IMG/VR virus record: IMGVR_UViG_3300006076_000001
Span: 29,787 to 93,786 of that record
From: a virus
Reading direction: 5' to 3' (one strand)
DNA length: 64,000 nucleotides
A model generated the notes under the pieces. That model saw only the letters and a list, made by a program, of their open reading frames with translations. It was not told the origin of the DNA and made no database searches. The translations under genes and the position numbers were made by a program. This document shows, piece by piece, positions 15,905 through 23,611 of this stretch (within the stretch, counting starts at the first letter, position 1; each line of letters starts with the position of its first letter).

Positions 15905-15935
15905 AATCACTCCTTTTTATCTTTTTGGAGTGATT
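15905..15935 (-). promoter_or_regulatory. Hairpin hiding a ribosome-binding site
   Basis: A 9-bp perfect inverted repeat AATCACTCC/GGAGTGATT with a 13-base loop. In the minus-strand RNA the 3' arm contains the AAGGAG of the gene at 15624-15902, while the 5' arm is in the last codons of the upstream gene. A ribosome finishing the upstream gene would open it. Confidence 0.55.
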
Positions 15936-16257
15936 TTAATAAAACAAAAATTGAAGAAGTAATACTGCTAACTTGTGCTGAATCCCATTTAGAAATTAAA
16001 TCTTCTAAAGTTTTTTCAGGCTCAATAAATACAACATTATCTTTACAAACTAAAATAATAGCAATAGCTAATAATAAATTTTGAGGTAAATCAGCCATTG
16101 TATCCTCATCTGGAGTAGCCCTTAAAATAGCTTTAGTTTTATCAATTAAATCATTGCACTCCTCATTCTCAGTCAAAAAATCGATTTGAGACTTAACATC
16201 TTTCACTTTCACTTTATTAGTAAGTAATTCAATTACTTTATCTTTAACAATATCCAT
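15907..16257 (-). CDS. Unknown 116-residue protein
   Basis: Helical: MDIVKDKVIELLTNKVKVKD, then PQNLLLAIAIILVCKDN, hydrophobic but with a charged end, then SSITSSIFVLLKSLQKDKKE. First gene after a phage-type promoter at 16287-16315. No family recognised. Confidence 0.75.
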   Translation of the reverse strand: MDIVKDKVIELLTNKVKVKDVKSQIDFLTENEECNDLIDKTKAILRATPDEDTMADLPQNLLLAIAIILVCKDNVVFIEPEKTLEDLISKWDSAQVSSITSSIFVLLKSLQKDKKE

Positions 16258-16286
16258 TTGTGTCCTCCTTTTCTTTTTTGTACCAC

Positions 16287-16315
16287 TTTATAGGTAGAAG
16301 AAAAAAAGGATTTAA
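16287..16315 (-). promoter_or_regulatory. Phage-type promoter
   Basis: Minus strand TTAAATC, exactly 16 bases, TATAAA, with TACC/GGTA arms around the -10 box. It shares the pyrimidine tract CTTTTTTTCTTCTA with the recA promoter at 50358-50387. Confidence 0.65.
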
Positions 16316-16320
16316 TAATT

Positions 16321-16773
16321 TTAAAGATAGATTGGAGATGGTAAGTAAGACTCTACAATAGTATTAATTTCTCTTGTAGATTTATTATAAGCGGTATTTA
16401 TAATCAACTTTTCTATTACCAAAGGTGGGATTTTTAAATTGAAACTTCTAAATAATTTAATTAATTCTGTAATTTTAGTGTCTTTAGCTTGAGTATTATT
16501 AGAAAATTGAATGCCATAATTTGTATAGATGTATTCTACTGCCTCTTGATAAGAAAACCCTTTAAGTTCCATTAAAAAAGTAGTAGGGAGATAAGCTTTA
16601 CCAGTTCCGAAATCATAAGCCGACCCAAAGTCATTTTCATCTTTTGGTTTGTAAATTCTAAATGATGGATTTGAGTCGCTTCTGAATGGAGAGGAAATAG
16701 TATAATCTCTCCACTCTGGAATCTCCTCTCCCAATTCATCACTAACTATTTTAGCAAAAAGGTTAATTGCCAT
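16321..16773 (-). CDS. Primase zinc-domain-like protein lacking its cysteines
   Basis: 150 residues. The segment SPFRSDSNPSFRIYKPKDEN, YDFGTGKAYLPTTFLMELKG and FSYQEAVEYI follows the DnaG-type primase N-terminal domain (CPFHxExxPSF, CFGCGxxGD, FxEAV) but without the zinc Cys/His. A Toprim domain that could complete the primase is encoded separately at 43245-43874. I infer a split primase or a relic that still binds DNA or the helicase. The start MAINLF has a standard ribosome site. Confidence 0.6.
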   Translation of the reverse strand: MAINLFAKIVSDELGEEIPEWRDYTISSPFRSDSNPSFRIYKPKDENDFGSAYDFGTGKAYLPTTFLMELKGFSYQEAVEYIYTNYGIQFSNNTQAKDTKITELIKLFRSFNLKIPPLVIEKLIINTAYNKSTREINTIVESYLPSPIYL

Positions 16774-16776
16774 TAA

Positions 16777-17373
16777 TTACACCTTAAGATTTTTCCAATC
16801 TTTCCATCTGTAGTATCTATAAGTCTTATCATTATCTTTAATAATATAGTGTAATTTTTCTACTGGAACTCCACAAAATTCTAAATTAGAGTATTCTTCT
16901 ACCTTTTCTTCCGCCCATTTCTCAATTTTATCCATTGAATAGTCATCTACATAAAATGGGTATTCCTTAATAAACTCTTCTACTAAATTTAGTGACCCCT
17001 CTTTATATCCTAAAACAAATGCTTGTGCCTCTTTAATATACTCTTCTATAGAATTAATTATCCACATTGGAGGTAGCCCCTCTAATGGCACATTTTTATC
17101 ATCAGAAGTCCTTGCGAAGTATCTCCATAAAGGAATGCCTTTAATTGTATTATAGCCTAACATTTCTCCGTGTCTTGTTTTATTAAAGAATGCAACATCA
17201 TAAACTGGAATATCTCCGTCATCTTCTTTACCAACAACAATAACAGGTGTAATTATTTTTCTATCTGATTCTACACCTATATCTGTTAAATCAAAGATAC
17301 CAATATTACAAATTAAACCTACTTCTATAGTATCTATTCCTCTTTCAAAAGGAATCATTTTGTCTTTTTTCAT
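16777..17373 (-). CDS. Unknown 198-residue acidic protein
   Basis: No family recognised. Begins MKKDKMIPFERGIDTIEVGL; strand-rich first half (GIFDLTDIGVESDRKIITPV), helical acidic middle (YSMDKIEKWAEEKVEEY), ends YRYYRWKDWKNLKV. Transcribed from a phage-type promoter 30 bases upstream. Confidence 0.75.
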   Translation of the reverse strand: MKKDKMIPFERGIDTIEVGLICNIGIFDLTDIGVESDRKIITPVIVVGKEDDGDIPVYDVAFFNKTRHGEMLGYNTIKGIPLWRYFARTSDDKNVPLEGLPPMWIINSIEEYIKEAQAFVLGYKEGSLNLVEEFIKEYPFYVDDYSMDKIEKWAEEKVEEYSNLEFCGVPVEKLHYIIKDNDKTYRYYRWKDWKNLKV

Positions 17374-17404
17374 TTAAACCTCCTTTTAATGATTTTTGGA
17401 CTTA

Positions 17405-17433
17405 TTTATAATAAGAGTTAAAGTTTATTTTAA
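17405..17433 (-). promoter_or_regulatory. Phage-type promoter
   Basis: Minus strand TTAAAAT, 16 bases, TATAAA. The -10 box is the loop of CTTAT/ATAAG. It overlaps the last codons of the gene upstream. Confidence 0.65.
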
Positions 17434-17661
17434 CTTTATATCAACCTCAATTGGGATAGGGGGTATAGGTTTAGGCTTTATAATTATTTCACCTGCCCCA
17501 ATGTATTTAAATTCAACTGCACTACTATCAATATTTAAAGAATCGACCATATCTGAAATTTCAGACTCTATTCTGTTTATGTTTTCTACTCTTTCTGTAA
17601 CCTTTTTAAGTTCTTCTATAATTTTAATCATATCTAAAGATATGCTATTTTTTGTACCCAT
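17425..17661 (-). CDS. Unknown 78-residue protein
   Basis: Helical, coiled-coil-prone first half (IIEELKKVTERVENINRIESEISDMV) and a proline-rich strand at the end (IIIKPKPIPPIPIEVDIKLK). No family recognised. Downstream of a small membrane protein and dUTPase. Confidence 0.7.
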   Translation of the reverse strand: MGTKNSISLDMIKIIEELKKVTERVENINRIESEISDMVDSLNIDSSAVEFKYIGAGEIIIKPKPIPPIPIEVDIKLK

Positions 17662-17673
17662 TTAAATTTCCTT

Positions 17674-17832
17674 TCACAAAAATAAATTAATTATTGCTAT
17701 TATGATTGCACCAATCCCTAATAATAAAAAATGAGGAAAATTATTGAATCTAGGTATATCCGATTTTGTAAAGAAAGCCATCACAAAGAAAAAGACGGAT
17801 AAAAATATTAAACCTATCGTTGCATTATTCAT
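17674..17832 (-). CDS. Small two-helix membrane protein
   Basis: 52 residues, too short for routine calling. ATG at 17830-17832 overlaps the dUTPase stop in an ATGA arrangement. Two hydrophobic stretches, TIGLIFLSVFFFVMAFF and FLLLGIGAIIIAIINLFL, are separated by TKSDIPRFNNFPH, so a hairpin of two transmembrane helices is likely. No family recognised. Confidence 0.65.
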   Translation of the reverse strand: MNNATIGLIFLSVFFFVMAFFTKSDIPRFNNFPHFLLLGIGAIIIAIINLFL

Positions 17833-18275
17833 TTTCCAGTACTCCCAAATCCATTATGTCCTCTATCAGACCAAACAGGTAATTCGTCTACTTCCTCTAA
17901 TTCTGTATGAATCATAGGGACTGGAATAAGCACTCCCTGAGCTATTTTATCCCCTACTTCAATTTTTGGTGGTTTTCCAGAGCCTAAATACCATAATAAA
18001 AATGTTACCTCCCCTTGATAACCAGAATCAATAACACTATGAAACACGGCTATGTGTTTATTAAAAAGCATACTACTTCTTGGAGCTGTAGATAGATAAT
18101 AACCCATCGGAACTTCTACTGCTACATCTGTCCTAGCAATTGCAAACCATAAATTGTTATCATTTTTAATCCATTCTAATGGTCGTGATAATTTAAAATC
18201 AATCCCTGCATCTGTAACTCTTGACTTAACTGGACTAAACGCTTTATCTGATAATTTTTTAAATTTAATTTTCAT
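17829..18275 (-). CDS. dut: dUTPase (trimeric type)
   Basis: 148 residues, the family's normal size. All five motifs are visible: TDAGIDF, APRSSM, VIDSGYQGEV, GDKIAQGVLIPV and RGHNGFGSTG. Hydrolyses dUTP to dUMP, keeping uracil out of DNA and feeding ThyX. Overlaps both neighbours by 4 bases. A second enzyme of the all-alpha dUTPase-like fold is at 58212-58898. Confidence 0.95.
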   Translation of the reverse strand: MKIKFKKLSDKAFSPVKSRVTDAGIDFKLSRPLEWIKNDNNLWFAIARTDVAVEVPMGYYLSTAPRSSMLFNKHIAVFHSVIDSGYQGEVTFLLWYLGSGKPPKIEVGDKIAQGVLIPVPMIHTELEEVDELPVWSDRGHNGFGSTGK

Positions 18276-18745
18276 ATCTCTACCTCCTCTTTATTTAAAG
18301 GTTTATTTTCTGTAAAATAGATTTTATTACAAGACATTAATAAAGCATCAGAACTAAAAATAACTTCAATAAAATCACCGAATATCTTTATTTTTTGATT
18401 AGGTGTGATACTAAATGGTTTACCAATAGGAATGTGTATTTTAGTTCCAGAAGAGATTTTAAATTGATTATCTGATAATTTTTCTATTGTTCCCTCTATT
18501 AAAATACATTCCATAGACTCTTTAGTATTAAAATCGATTCCTAATTGAGAAAGTAAATGGTTTATACCTCTTCCTGTAGATTTCTCTCCGTCCCAATGAA
18601 CTTTACCTGATGATGGATAAAAGTTTATCCATTTTTGTTTTTCATCACTCCATATTTTTATATGTGTCCCACTGTTAAGCCTCTTATACATTATGAAGTT
18701 TTCATCAAGTATCCTAAATAAAGTTTCTAATTCTTTAGGCATCAT
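18272..18745 (-). CDS. Unknown 157-residue protein
   Basis: MMPKELETLFRILDENFIMY start, a WSDEKQKWINFYPSSGKVHW segment that looks like a small RNase-H-like or zinc-free hairpin, then a strand-rich C-terminus (IPIGKPFSITPNQKIKIFG). No family recognised. Overlaps dUTPase by 4 bases, so probably coupled to it. Confidence 0.75.
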   Translation of the reverse strand: MMPKELETLFRILDENFIMYKRLNSGTHIKIWSDEKQKWINFYPSSGKVHWDGEKSTGRGINHLLSQLGIDFNTKESMECILIEGTIEKLSDNQFKISSGTKIHIPIGKPFSITPNQKIKIFGDFIEVIFSSDALLMSCNKIYFTENKPLNKEEVEI

Positions 18746-19083
18746 TTATCCTCCGAATCATTTAAGATTTCTATTATGGTAGCTAACTCAACTAAATTTT
18801 CTAATTTATCTCTATCAATTTCTGGAAGTATATCGTCTCTAACCCATAAATTATATAAGATATGGCTGTCATCTGAAACAATTAAATCACAAAATTGATT
18901 AAACACTTGAATTTTTCTTTTTGAAGATAAGTCTTTAGATTGTTTAATTAAGTCTTTTGCGTATAAAACAATGTTTTTATAATTAGAATCACAATTATCA
19001 AATGGTCTTTTGAAACCGAAATGGCTACACCTTTGATGTAATCTATCCCAATAAATACAATCATTACATCTTTTCTGATTCAT
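18742..19083 (-). CDS. Small zinc-binding-like protein
   Basis: 113 residues. The N-terminus has four Cys in CNDCIYWDRLHQRCSHFGF and FDNCDSN, a likely zinc knuckle. The rest is helical (NIVLYAKDLIKQSKDLSSKR). No family recognised. It is the first gene after the structured intergenic region 19084-19315. Confidence 0.75.
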   Translation of the reverse strand: MNQKRCNDCIYWDRLHQRCSHFGFKRPFDNCDSNYKNIVLYAKDLIKQSKDLSSKRKIQVFNQFCDLIVSDDSHILYNLWVRDDILPEIDRDKLENLVELATIIEILNDSEDK

Positions 19084-19100
19084 TTTTATTGACTCCTTTC

Positions 19101-19205
19101 TCTAATCTGAGATTAGATTTAAAAGATACATCTTCTTGGCTCTTTCTGGTATTTCTCTTGCATCAGAAAGATGCTTAAGCTACTAATATAGCTAATAATG
19201 TTGTA
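19101..19205. repeat. Dispersed palindromic element, copy D (intergenic)
   Basis: Alignable without gaps from 19101 (TCTAATC) to the 16-bp core at 19178-19193 with the coding copy at 47521-47623. The core and its flank are inverted relative to copies A-C: 28 bases (19178-19205) are identical to the reverse complement of 57626-57653. It also holds a perfect hairpin GCATC/GATGC (19160-19174) and TCTAATC/GATTAGA (19101-19117). Confidence 0.8.
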
Positions 19206-19219
19206 AAAATGCCTTTTCT

Positions 19220-19319
19220 GGCTTCTCTTTAAATAGTTCTTATTCCAGCCTCCTAAATCAATAAGAGAACAAAGAAAAGAGACTGGAGTAAGAACTAAGA
19301 GGAAAGGAAGCCCTCTTAG
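19220..19319. ncRNA. Structured intergenic RNA candidate after the ssDNA-binding protein gene
   Basis: A 15-bp inverted repeat (19234-19248 with 19283-19297, one non-Watson-Crick pair) is enclosed by GGCTTC/GAAGCC (19220-19225, 19307-19312). An alternative 8-bp hairpin CTAAGAGG/CCTCTTAG (19295-19319) overlaps both and the ssb stop. The odd pair is G-U only in a plus-strand RNA and C-A in a minus-strand RNA, so strand is open. No open frame explains it. Confidence 0.5.
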
Positions 19320-20035
19320 ATATCGTCTAAATCATCGATATCTACATCTGTTACAGTGCTTCCACTAGCTTCCTCTGGTTTTGGAGTTGATGGAGATGCC
19401 AATAACCCTGCATTAACTAAAATGCTTCTTAAATTAGCACAGCTTGTCTCAGTTGCAACTGCTTTATGCATATCTTTCGCTACTTCTTGCACTTGAGCTT
19501 GAATTGCATCTTTTAATTTTTCGTGTCTCCATACTGCTTCTTTATTTGTAGGTAAGATTGTTAGATTTTGATATTTTGGGTCTGTTCCCTCTTTTAATGA
19601 AACCAATAAATCGTGTTCTGCTAAAGGAAACTCTTCATTAATTGCTTTTAAATCTGCTAAGATGCCATCTGCAAATACAAATGGTAATACTTTAAAATTA
19701 ATTGGTTTAATTAATCTACCATCTTTTTCTGTGCCATAAACCACAATTGTAGTTACATATCTGTAAATCGGCTCTCCTAACACCTCAATAAATTTGCCAA
19801 ATGTCTCTTCATCACAGTCTTCAGGAACAATGAATTTGCCTTTAAAGTTATCATCAAATCTGTTGAAATAAAACACTCTGTCAATTCTCACTTTACCATT
19901 TTCATTTAATAGTGGAAAACCGATTCTGTATTTATGGTTTGGCTCTGCTTTGAATTTTTCAACTGTTCTTCTCTCTGGCTCTACCTCATCTAAAGTCGCT
20001 GTTTGTTTTCCTAAAAATTTTTTGTAATCTGCCAT
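19316..20035 (-). CDS. Single-stranded DNA-binding protein (T4 gp32-like)
   Basis: 239 residues from ATG 20033-20035, which has AAAGGAG; an upstream ATG at 20089 lacks a ribosome site. Pattern of phage gp32-like proteins: basic N-terminus, FKVLPFVFADGILADLKAIN, a KYQNLTILP strand, and the typical acidic tail DVDIDDLDDI that recruits partners. Coats ssDNA at the fork. A 130-base GC-rich structured leader precedes it. Followed by the structured region 19084-19315. Confidence 0.8.
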   Translation of the reverse strand: MADYKKFLGKQTATLDEVEPERRTVEKFKAEPNHKYRIGFPLLNENGKVRIDRVFYFNRFDDNFKGKFIVPEDCDEETFGKFIEVLGEPIYRYVTTIVVYGTEKDGRLIKPINFKVLPFVFADGILADLKAINEEFPLAEHDLLVSLKEGTDPKYQNLTILPTNKEAVWRHEKLKDAIQAQVQEVAKDMHKAVATETSCANLRSILVNAGLLASPSTPKPEEASGSTVTDVDIDDLDDI

Positions 20036-20165
20036 TGTTTCTTCTCCTTTTCGTTTAATTTGTCTTTGGCTTTTGGGTCTTTCGCCCAATGAGCGGAGAC
20101 CAGTTTAACGACTTAACTCCAATGGGTCGAATTGCTTCAGTGTTTTTGCCCTCCCAGTGGCTTCA
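20036..20165 (-). promoter_or_regulatory. GC-rich structured 5' leader of the ssb gene
   Basis: Between the upstream stop and the ssb start, the base composition is clearly richer in G and C than the rest of the window. In the minus RNA, GGTCT/AGACC encloses CGCTC/GGGCG with a 3-base loop (20076-20101; one pair is a G-U wobble only in this strand). A second hairpin AGTTAA/TTAAACT (20102-20118) sits before it. T4 gene 32 has a structured leader used for autoregulation; the analogy is inference. Confidence 0.55.
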
Positions 20166-20834
20166 TTATTTTATACAGTCGGCAACTTCTGCTTTTAATA
20201 CCTCTTTCATTTTTTCTTCGTATTCTTTAGATAACTTTGTTCTATCATCATCAGATGAAGTGTCTTTAAGTTTCGCATAATATTCATCTTTAATTTTTTC
20301 AATTGCTTGTTGCACTTTATTATGGCAACTTTTAAATGTTTCAATATTCCAATTTAAATAAATGTCTTCTTGAACTGCTTTTTTAAAATCACCGCCATTT
20401 TTAGCAACTATAGCATCTATGTAAGCATACAAAATGTCTCTATAAATAGTAGTCCCATCAAGACCTAATAATTTTTTAAGTTTCCAATATGATATTTTAT
20501 TATCATAAAGGTTTTTAAAAGTTAGATAAAATCTAACTGAATCAGACCATTTTTCAAGAGTTTTATATTTATCTTTATAAGAATTAACTTTAGATTTTAA
20601 TAACTTAACTTGTTCTCTAAGTTCTTTAACTTCTGAAAATAGGTCTGTTGTTCTTCTATTTGCATCAACTGGGTTGTAACCATCTGCTACCAATTCAGCT
20701 CTTTTATCTTTTAATTCTTTTTCTTTTTCAACTAATTTTGTTGTTAAAGCTTCTAATTCTTTTTTAGCTTCAGCCCATTGCTCTTTTAAAGCTTCCAATT
20801 CTTTAACTTTTACTTGATTAATTGTTTTTGCCAT
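20166..20834 (-). CDS. Coiled-coil protein of unknown function
   Basis: 222 residues. Long N-terminal coiled coil (VKELEALKEQWAEAKKELEA; LREQVKLLKSKVNSYKDKYK), then a globular part (NLYDNKISYWKLKKLLGLDG) and a charged helical tail. No family recognised. Own promoter upstream (20864-20892); its last codons contain the promoter of the ssb gene. Confidence 0.8.
   Translation of the reverse strand: MAKTINQVKVKELEALKEQWAEAKKELEALTTKLVEKEKELKDKRAELVADGYNPVDANRRTTDLFSEVKELREQVKLLKSKVNSYKDKYKTLEKWSDSVRFYLTFKNLYDNKISYWKLKKLLGLDGTTIYRDILYAYIDAIVAKNGGDFKKAVQEDIYLNWNIETFKSCHNKVQQAIEKIKDEYYAKLKDTSSDDDRTKLSKEYEEKMKEVLKAEVADCIK
20170..20198 (-). promoter_or_regulatory. Promoter of the ssb gene, inside the upstream gene
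   Basis: Minus strand TTAAAAG, exactly 16 bases, TATAAA, in the last codons of 20166-20834. It would give a leader of about 125 bases that contains the hairpins at 20076-20118. Confidence 0.6.
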
Positions 20835-20863
20835 TTTCTGACTCCTTTTTCTGATTTCATTTA

Positions 20864-20892
20864 TTTATAATAATGAAACTTTCATCTTTTAA
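20864..20892 (-). promoter_or_regulatory. Phage-type promoter
   Basis: Minus strand ATATTAAAAG, 16 bases from TTAAAAG to TATAAA. Arms TTTCATT/AATGAAA flank the -10. The short leader has the common ATCAGAAAAAGGAGTCAGA. Confidence 0.7.
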
Positions 20893-20894
20893 TA

Positions 20895-21623
20895 TTAGAT
20901 AAGTTTTAAAGCTTTTTTAAGAATGTAATTGTCACTTTCTTGTGCCACCTCTTTAATAGCTTCTTTAATAGGTTTTAATAAATGAGTTATTCTCACTGCT
21001 GACACACCTAACGCTTTAGCAATTTCTGATTTAGAATACCCTAATAATAGCATATCCATAATAGTTTTTAATGTATCATAGTTTTGTTTAACTTTTAATT
21101 TATTAAGAATTTTATCTTGTAATTGTTCCCACTCTGCTACTTCGTCTGGTTTGTATTCATCATACATTTGACTAACAACATAATCAAGTAAATCGTCTAA
21201 ACCACCCTCACCCTCTGAATTTTCATTAAAGTGAGTAGAATCTACTTCAACATCAAATTTTTTAATATATTTTTGAGATAATGCTGATAACTCTCTTTGA
21301 AACATTAAATGTAATAATTGTTCTAAACCTGCACCACCTTTTGTTTTTCTTTCTTCTCTTGTTCTAAAATTTTTAAATGGGTCTCTTTGTAACATAATGT
21401 TTGTAAAAGCTTCTACCAAGATATCCCAAGCTTTATCATAATCACCATTACCTATTACCCAAGCTAATTCTTTTTGAACTAATTTAGATAAGTTTTTAGT
21501 AAAGAAATGTGGGTCGTTTTGGTTATTTTTTGTTAATTCATCAATTAAACCTCTTTTTTTAAGCACTTCGTAAATTGATTCACTGATTTTATTAATGTTT
21601 TTATTAAATTCATAAGCTGTCAT
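20895..21623 (-). CDS. Sigma-factor-like transcription protein
   Basis: 242 residues from ATG 21621-21623 with AAAGGAG. The C-terminus has a sigma region 4-type helix-turn-helix: MLLLGYSKSEIAKALGVSAVRITHLLKPIKEAI. The middle is helical with FRTREERKTKGGAGLEQLLHLMFQREL, possibly region 2-like. Phage sigma-like proteins redirect host RNA polymerase to middle or late promoters. It has a host-like TTGACA promoter and a phage-type promoter upstream, consistent with an early regulator that then sustains itself. Confidence 0.65.
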   Translation of the reverse strand: MTAYEFNKNINKISESIYEVLKKRGLIDELTKNNQNDPHFFTKNLSKLVQKELAWVIGNGDYDKAWDILVEAFTNIMLQRDPFKNFRTREERKTKGGAGLEQLLHLMFQRELSALSQKYIKKFDVEVDSTHFNENSEGEGGLDDLLDYVVSQMYDEYKPDEVAEWEQLQDKILNKLKVKQNYDTLKTIMDMLLLGYSKSEIAKALGVSAVRITHLLKPIKEAIKEVAQESDNYILKKALKLI

Positions 21624-21662
21624 TCCCAGTCTCCTTTCATTTGTTCTCTTTAATTTCACTTT

Positions 21663-21691
21663 TTTATAGTTATGAAATTTTCATTTTTTAA
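21663..21691 (-). promoter_or_regulatory. Phage-type promoter of the sigma-like gene
   Basis: Minus strand ATATTAAAAA, 16 bases, TATAAA. TTTC/GAAA arms around the -10. Confidence 0.65.
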
Positions 21692-21723
21692 TATATTTAG
21701 AATTAAAGACTCTCTCTAATAAA

Positions 21724-21753
21724 ATTAAAGCACACCAAAGGGTATTTTGTCAA
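21724..21753 (-). promoter_or_regulatory. Host sigma-70-like promoter of the sigma-like gene
   Basis: Minus strand TTGACA, 18 bases, TTTAAT, preceded by TGC as in an extended -10. It differs in kind from the TTAAAAA/TATAAA promoters and is the only good TTGACA promoter I saw. Confidence 0.5.
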
Positions 21754-21769
21754 GATATGTGAAATTGAC

Positions 21770-23611
21770 TCAACCCTCCCATTCCCATTTAAAATTACCA
21801 GAATTATAAACCCGATACCACCCAGCTAAATCCATAATTTCCCGTTCTGTGTAATCACCTTTAGCTTCAAAAACTTTAGAAATAATAGGCTTTAAATAAT
21901 CATAATTTAATAATTTATGTTTTTGAAAATGATTTCTACTGTATCTCTTAGTCTTATCTGGACTGATATAAAAATAAGATGGGTCAGTTATACTAATCAA
22001 TTTAAATCCCGCTTTATAATAAACCGAATCAGTCTCAAGATTGTTTAAATCTATTGCCGAAAAGGTTATGATTTTATCAGGATTATTTTCTCTTAAAAAG
22101 TGTTTAAATAATTTAGAGAACCCACCGACTACTGAATAATTTCTCTCCGTAGCAAATCTATCTATTTCCCAATAATCCTTTTTCTTGATAAAAGTCAGAA
22201 CTTGAATCAATTTGTCTTGATAAAATAAGCCATAATATAAATTGGACGATTTAGTCCCCTGAAAATGATTTCTATCTAAAAAGTCTTTAACATCTTTATA
22301 TTTAAGTTGTCTAATTTCACATTTTCTAGCATAAACCCTGTATTTTGATTTACCTAATTGATTCCTTATAAAAGCAAATACTAAGTCTCTCTTATTCAAC
22401 CACCAATCCTCCCAGATATGTACTAACTTAATTCCTTTTTCTGCAAAATACAATGACTTTTCTTGATGATACTTTGGATGTTTAAATTGGTCTGAATGCC
22501 ACCTAATCCCGTTAAACTCAAAGCCTATATTAAGTTCTGGAATAAAGATGTCTATTTCATATTTACTGTCTTTGTATTTAGTAGTATTAAATCCAAAAGA
22601 TTCTATATATCTTCTTATCTCTTCCTCCCCATTTGAAAAAGTATTCCCACATTTAGGACAACCCTCACCCTGCAAATGAGAATTAACCTGTTGATGGAAT
22701 AAGCCGTGTTGAGGACAAATAATTGAAACTTTTTCTTTACTATTTCTATAATGTTGTTTCCACCAATCTAATGATGGGTAAATATATTTATTTCCGTGAA
22801 TTTGTGTAGCTTTTTCTATAAACTCTTGATAAGAAAGTCTATTTTTATCTCCCATTGTTTCATAACCACATTTAAGACAGCCTTTACCACTTAGATGACT
22901 ACCCACACCCTGCATAAATTCTCCGTGTTGAGGACAAATAATTGGTACTTTGGTATCTTTATTTTTATAATTCTCTTGCCACCACTCTTCATTAAAAGGG
23001 TATTGATACCTGTTTTTATGGATTTTGGTAGCTTTACTAATAAAGTCTTGATAAGATAACTTTTTATTATTAGCACATTCGGGACAGCCTAAACCTTTTA
23101 AATGATTTTCTGCTTTTTGATAAAATAACCCGTGTTGAGGACAAATGATAGGGACTTCACTTTTCATCCCTCTATAGTTATTACACCACCAATCATTATC
23201 AAAAGAGTAATTATATAAATTATTATGGACTTTAGTGGCTTTTCTTATAAAGTCTTGATAAGAAAGTTTTCTATTTTTAGCACATTTAGGACAGCCGTGA
23301 TTATTAAGATGGTCGTTTATTCTTTGATAAAATAAGCCGTGAATGGGACAGATAATAGGTATTTTAGTTGCACTCCCACCAAAATTATCTATAAACCAAT
23401 CTAATGTAAATTGAGAGTAATCGTATCTGTTATTATAAATTTTGATTAATTTCTCTAAAATTAAATAATATTGGAACTCTTTTGGTAATCTTGAAATAAC
23501 AGCGGAATTTATAGACTTTAATTCCTCAAGAGAGGAATTATTGAGAAATTGTTTCCATTTATTTAAATTAGTTAGATTATCTGTAAGTTGTCTAATATCT
23601 GACAATCTCAT
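21770..23611 (-). CDS. Homing-endonuclease-like protein with zinc-ribbon repeats, Vsr-like nuclease and C-terminal domain
   Basis: 613 residues. N-terminal family domain (MRLSDIRQLTDNLTNLNKW), then five zinc-ribbon repeats (ICPIHGLF ... CPKC). A Vsr/EDxHD-like nuclease follows (YEIDIFIPELNIGFEFNG, WHSDQF, HIWEDWW). The ~190-residue C-terminal domain has RNHFQGTKSSNLYYGLFYQD and YYKAGFKLISITDPSYFY, seen in many phage free-standing endonucleases. It shows the full form of the truncated gene at 1-1105. It lies between portal and sigma-like genes; its stop is not followed by an obvious target scar. Confidence 0.87.
   Translation of the reverse strand: MRLSDIRQLTDNLTNLNKWKQFLNNSSLEELKSINSAVISRLPKEFQYYLILEKLIKIYNNRYDYSQFTLDWFIDNFGGSATKIPIICPIHGLFYQRINDHLNNHGCPKCAKNRKLSYQDFIRKATKVHNNLYNYSFDNDWWCNNYRGMKSEVPIICPQHGLFYQKAENHLKGLGCPECANNKKLSYQDFISKATKIHKNRYQYPFNEEWWQENYKNKDTKVPIICPQHGEFMQGVGSHLSGKGCLKCGYETMGDKNRLSYQEFIEKATQIHGNKYIYPSLDWWKQHYRNSKEKVSIICPQHGLFHQQVNSHLQGEGCPKCGNTFSNGEEEIRRYIESFGFNTTKYKDSKYEIDIFIPELNIGFEFNGIRWHSDQFKHPKYHQEKSLYFAEKGIKLVHIWEDWWLNKRDLVFAFIRNQLGKSKYRVYARKCEIRQLKYKDVKDFLDRNHFQGTKSSNLYYGLFYQDKLIQVLTFIKKKDYWEIDRFATERNYSVVGGFSKLFKHFLRENNPDKIITFSAIDLNNLETDSVYYKAGFKLISITDPSYFYISPDKTKRYSRNHFQKHKLLNYDYLKPIISKVFEAKGDYTEREIMDLAGWYRVYNSGNFKWEWEG

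Noticed and set aside
20071-20120. Hammerhead ribozyme, because of GGGCGAAAGACCC
   Set aside because: CGAAA is present, but the partner core CTGATGA is missing nearby.
20036-20165. tRNA gene in the GC-rich leader before ssb
   Set aside because: It has no cloverleaf with anticodon arm, T-loop consensus and acceptor stem; the pairing is better explained as mRNA leader hairpins.
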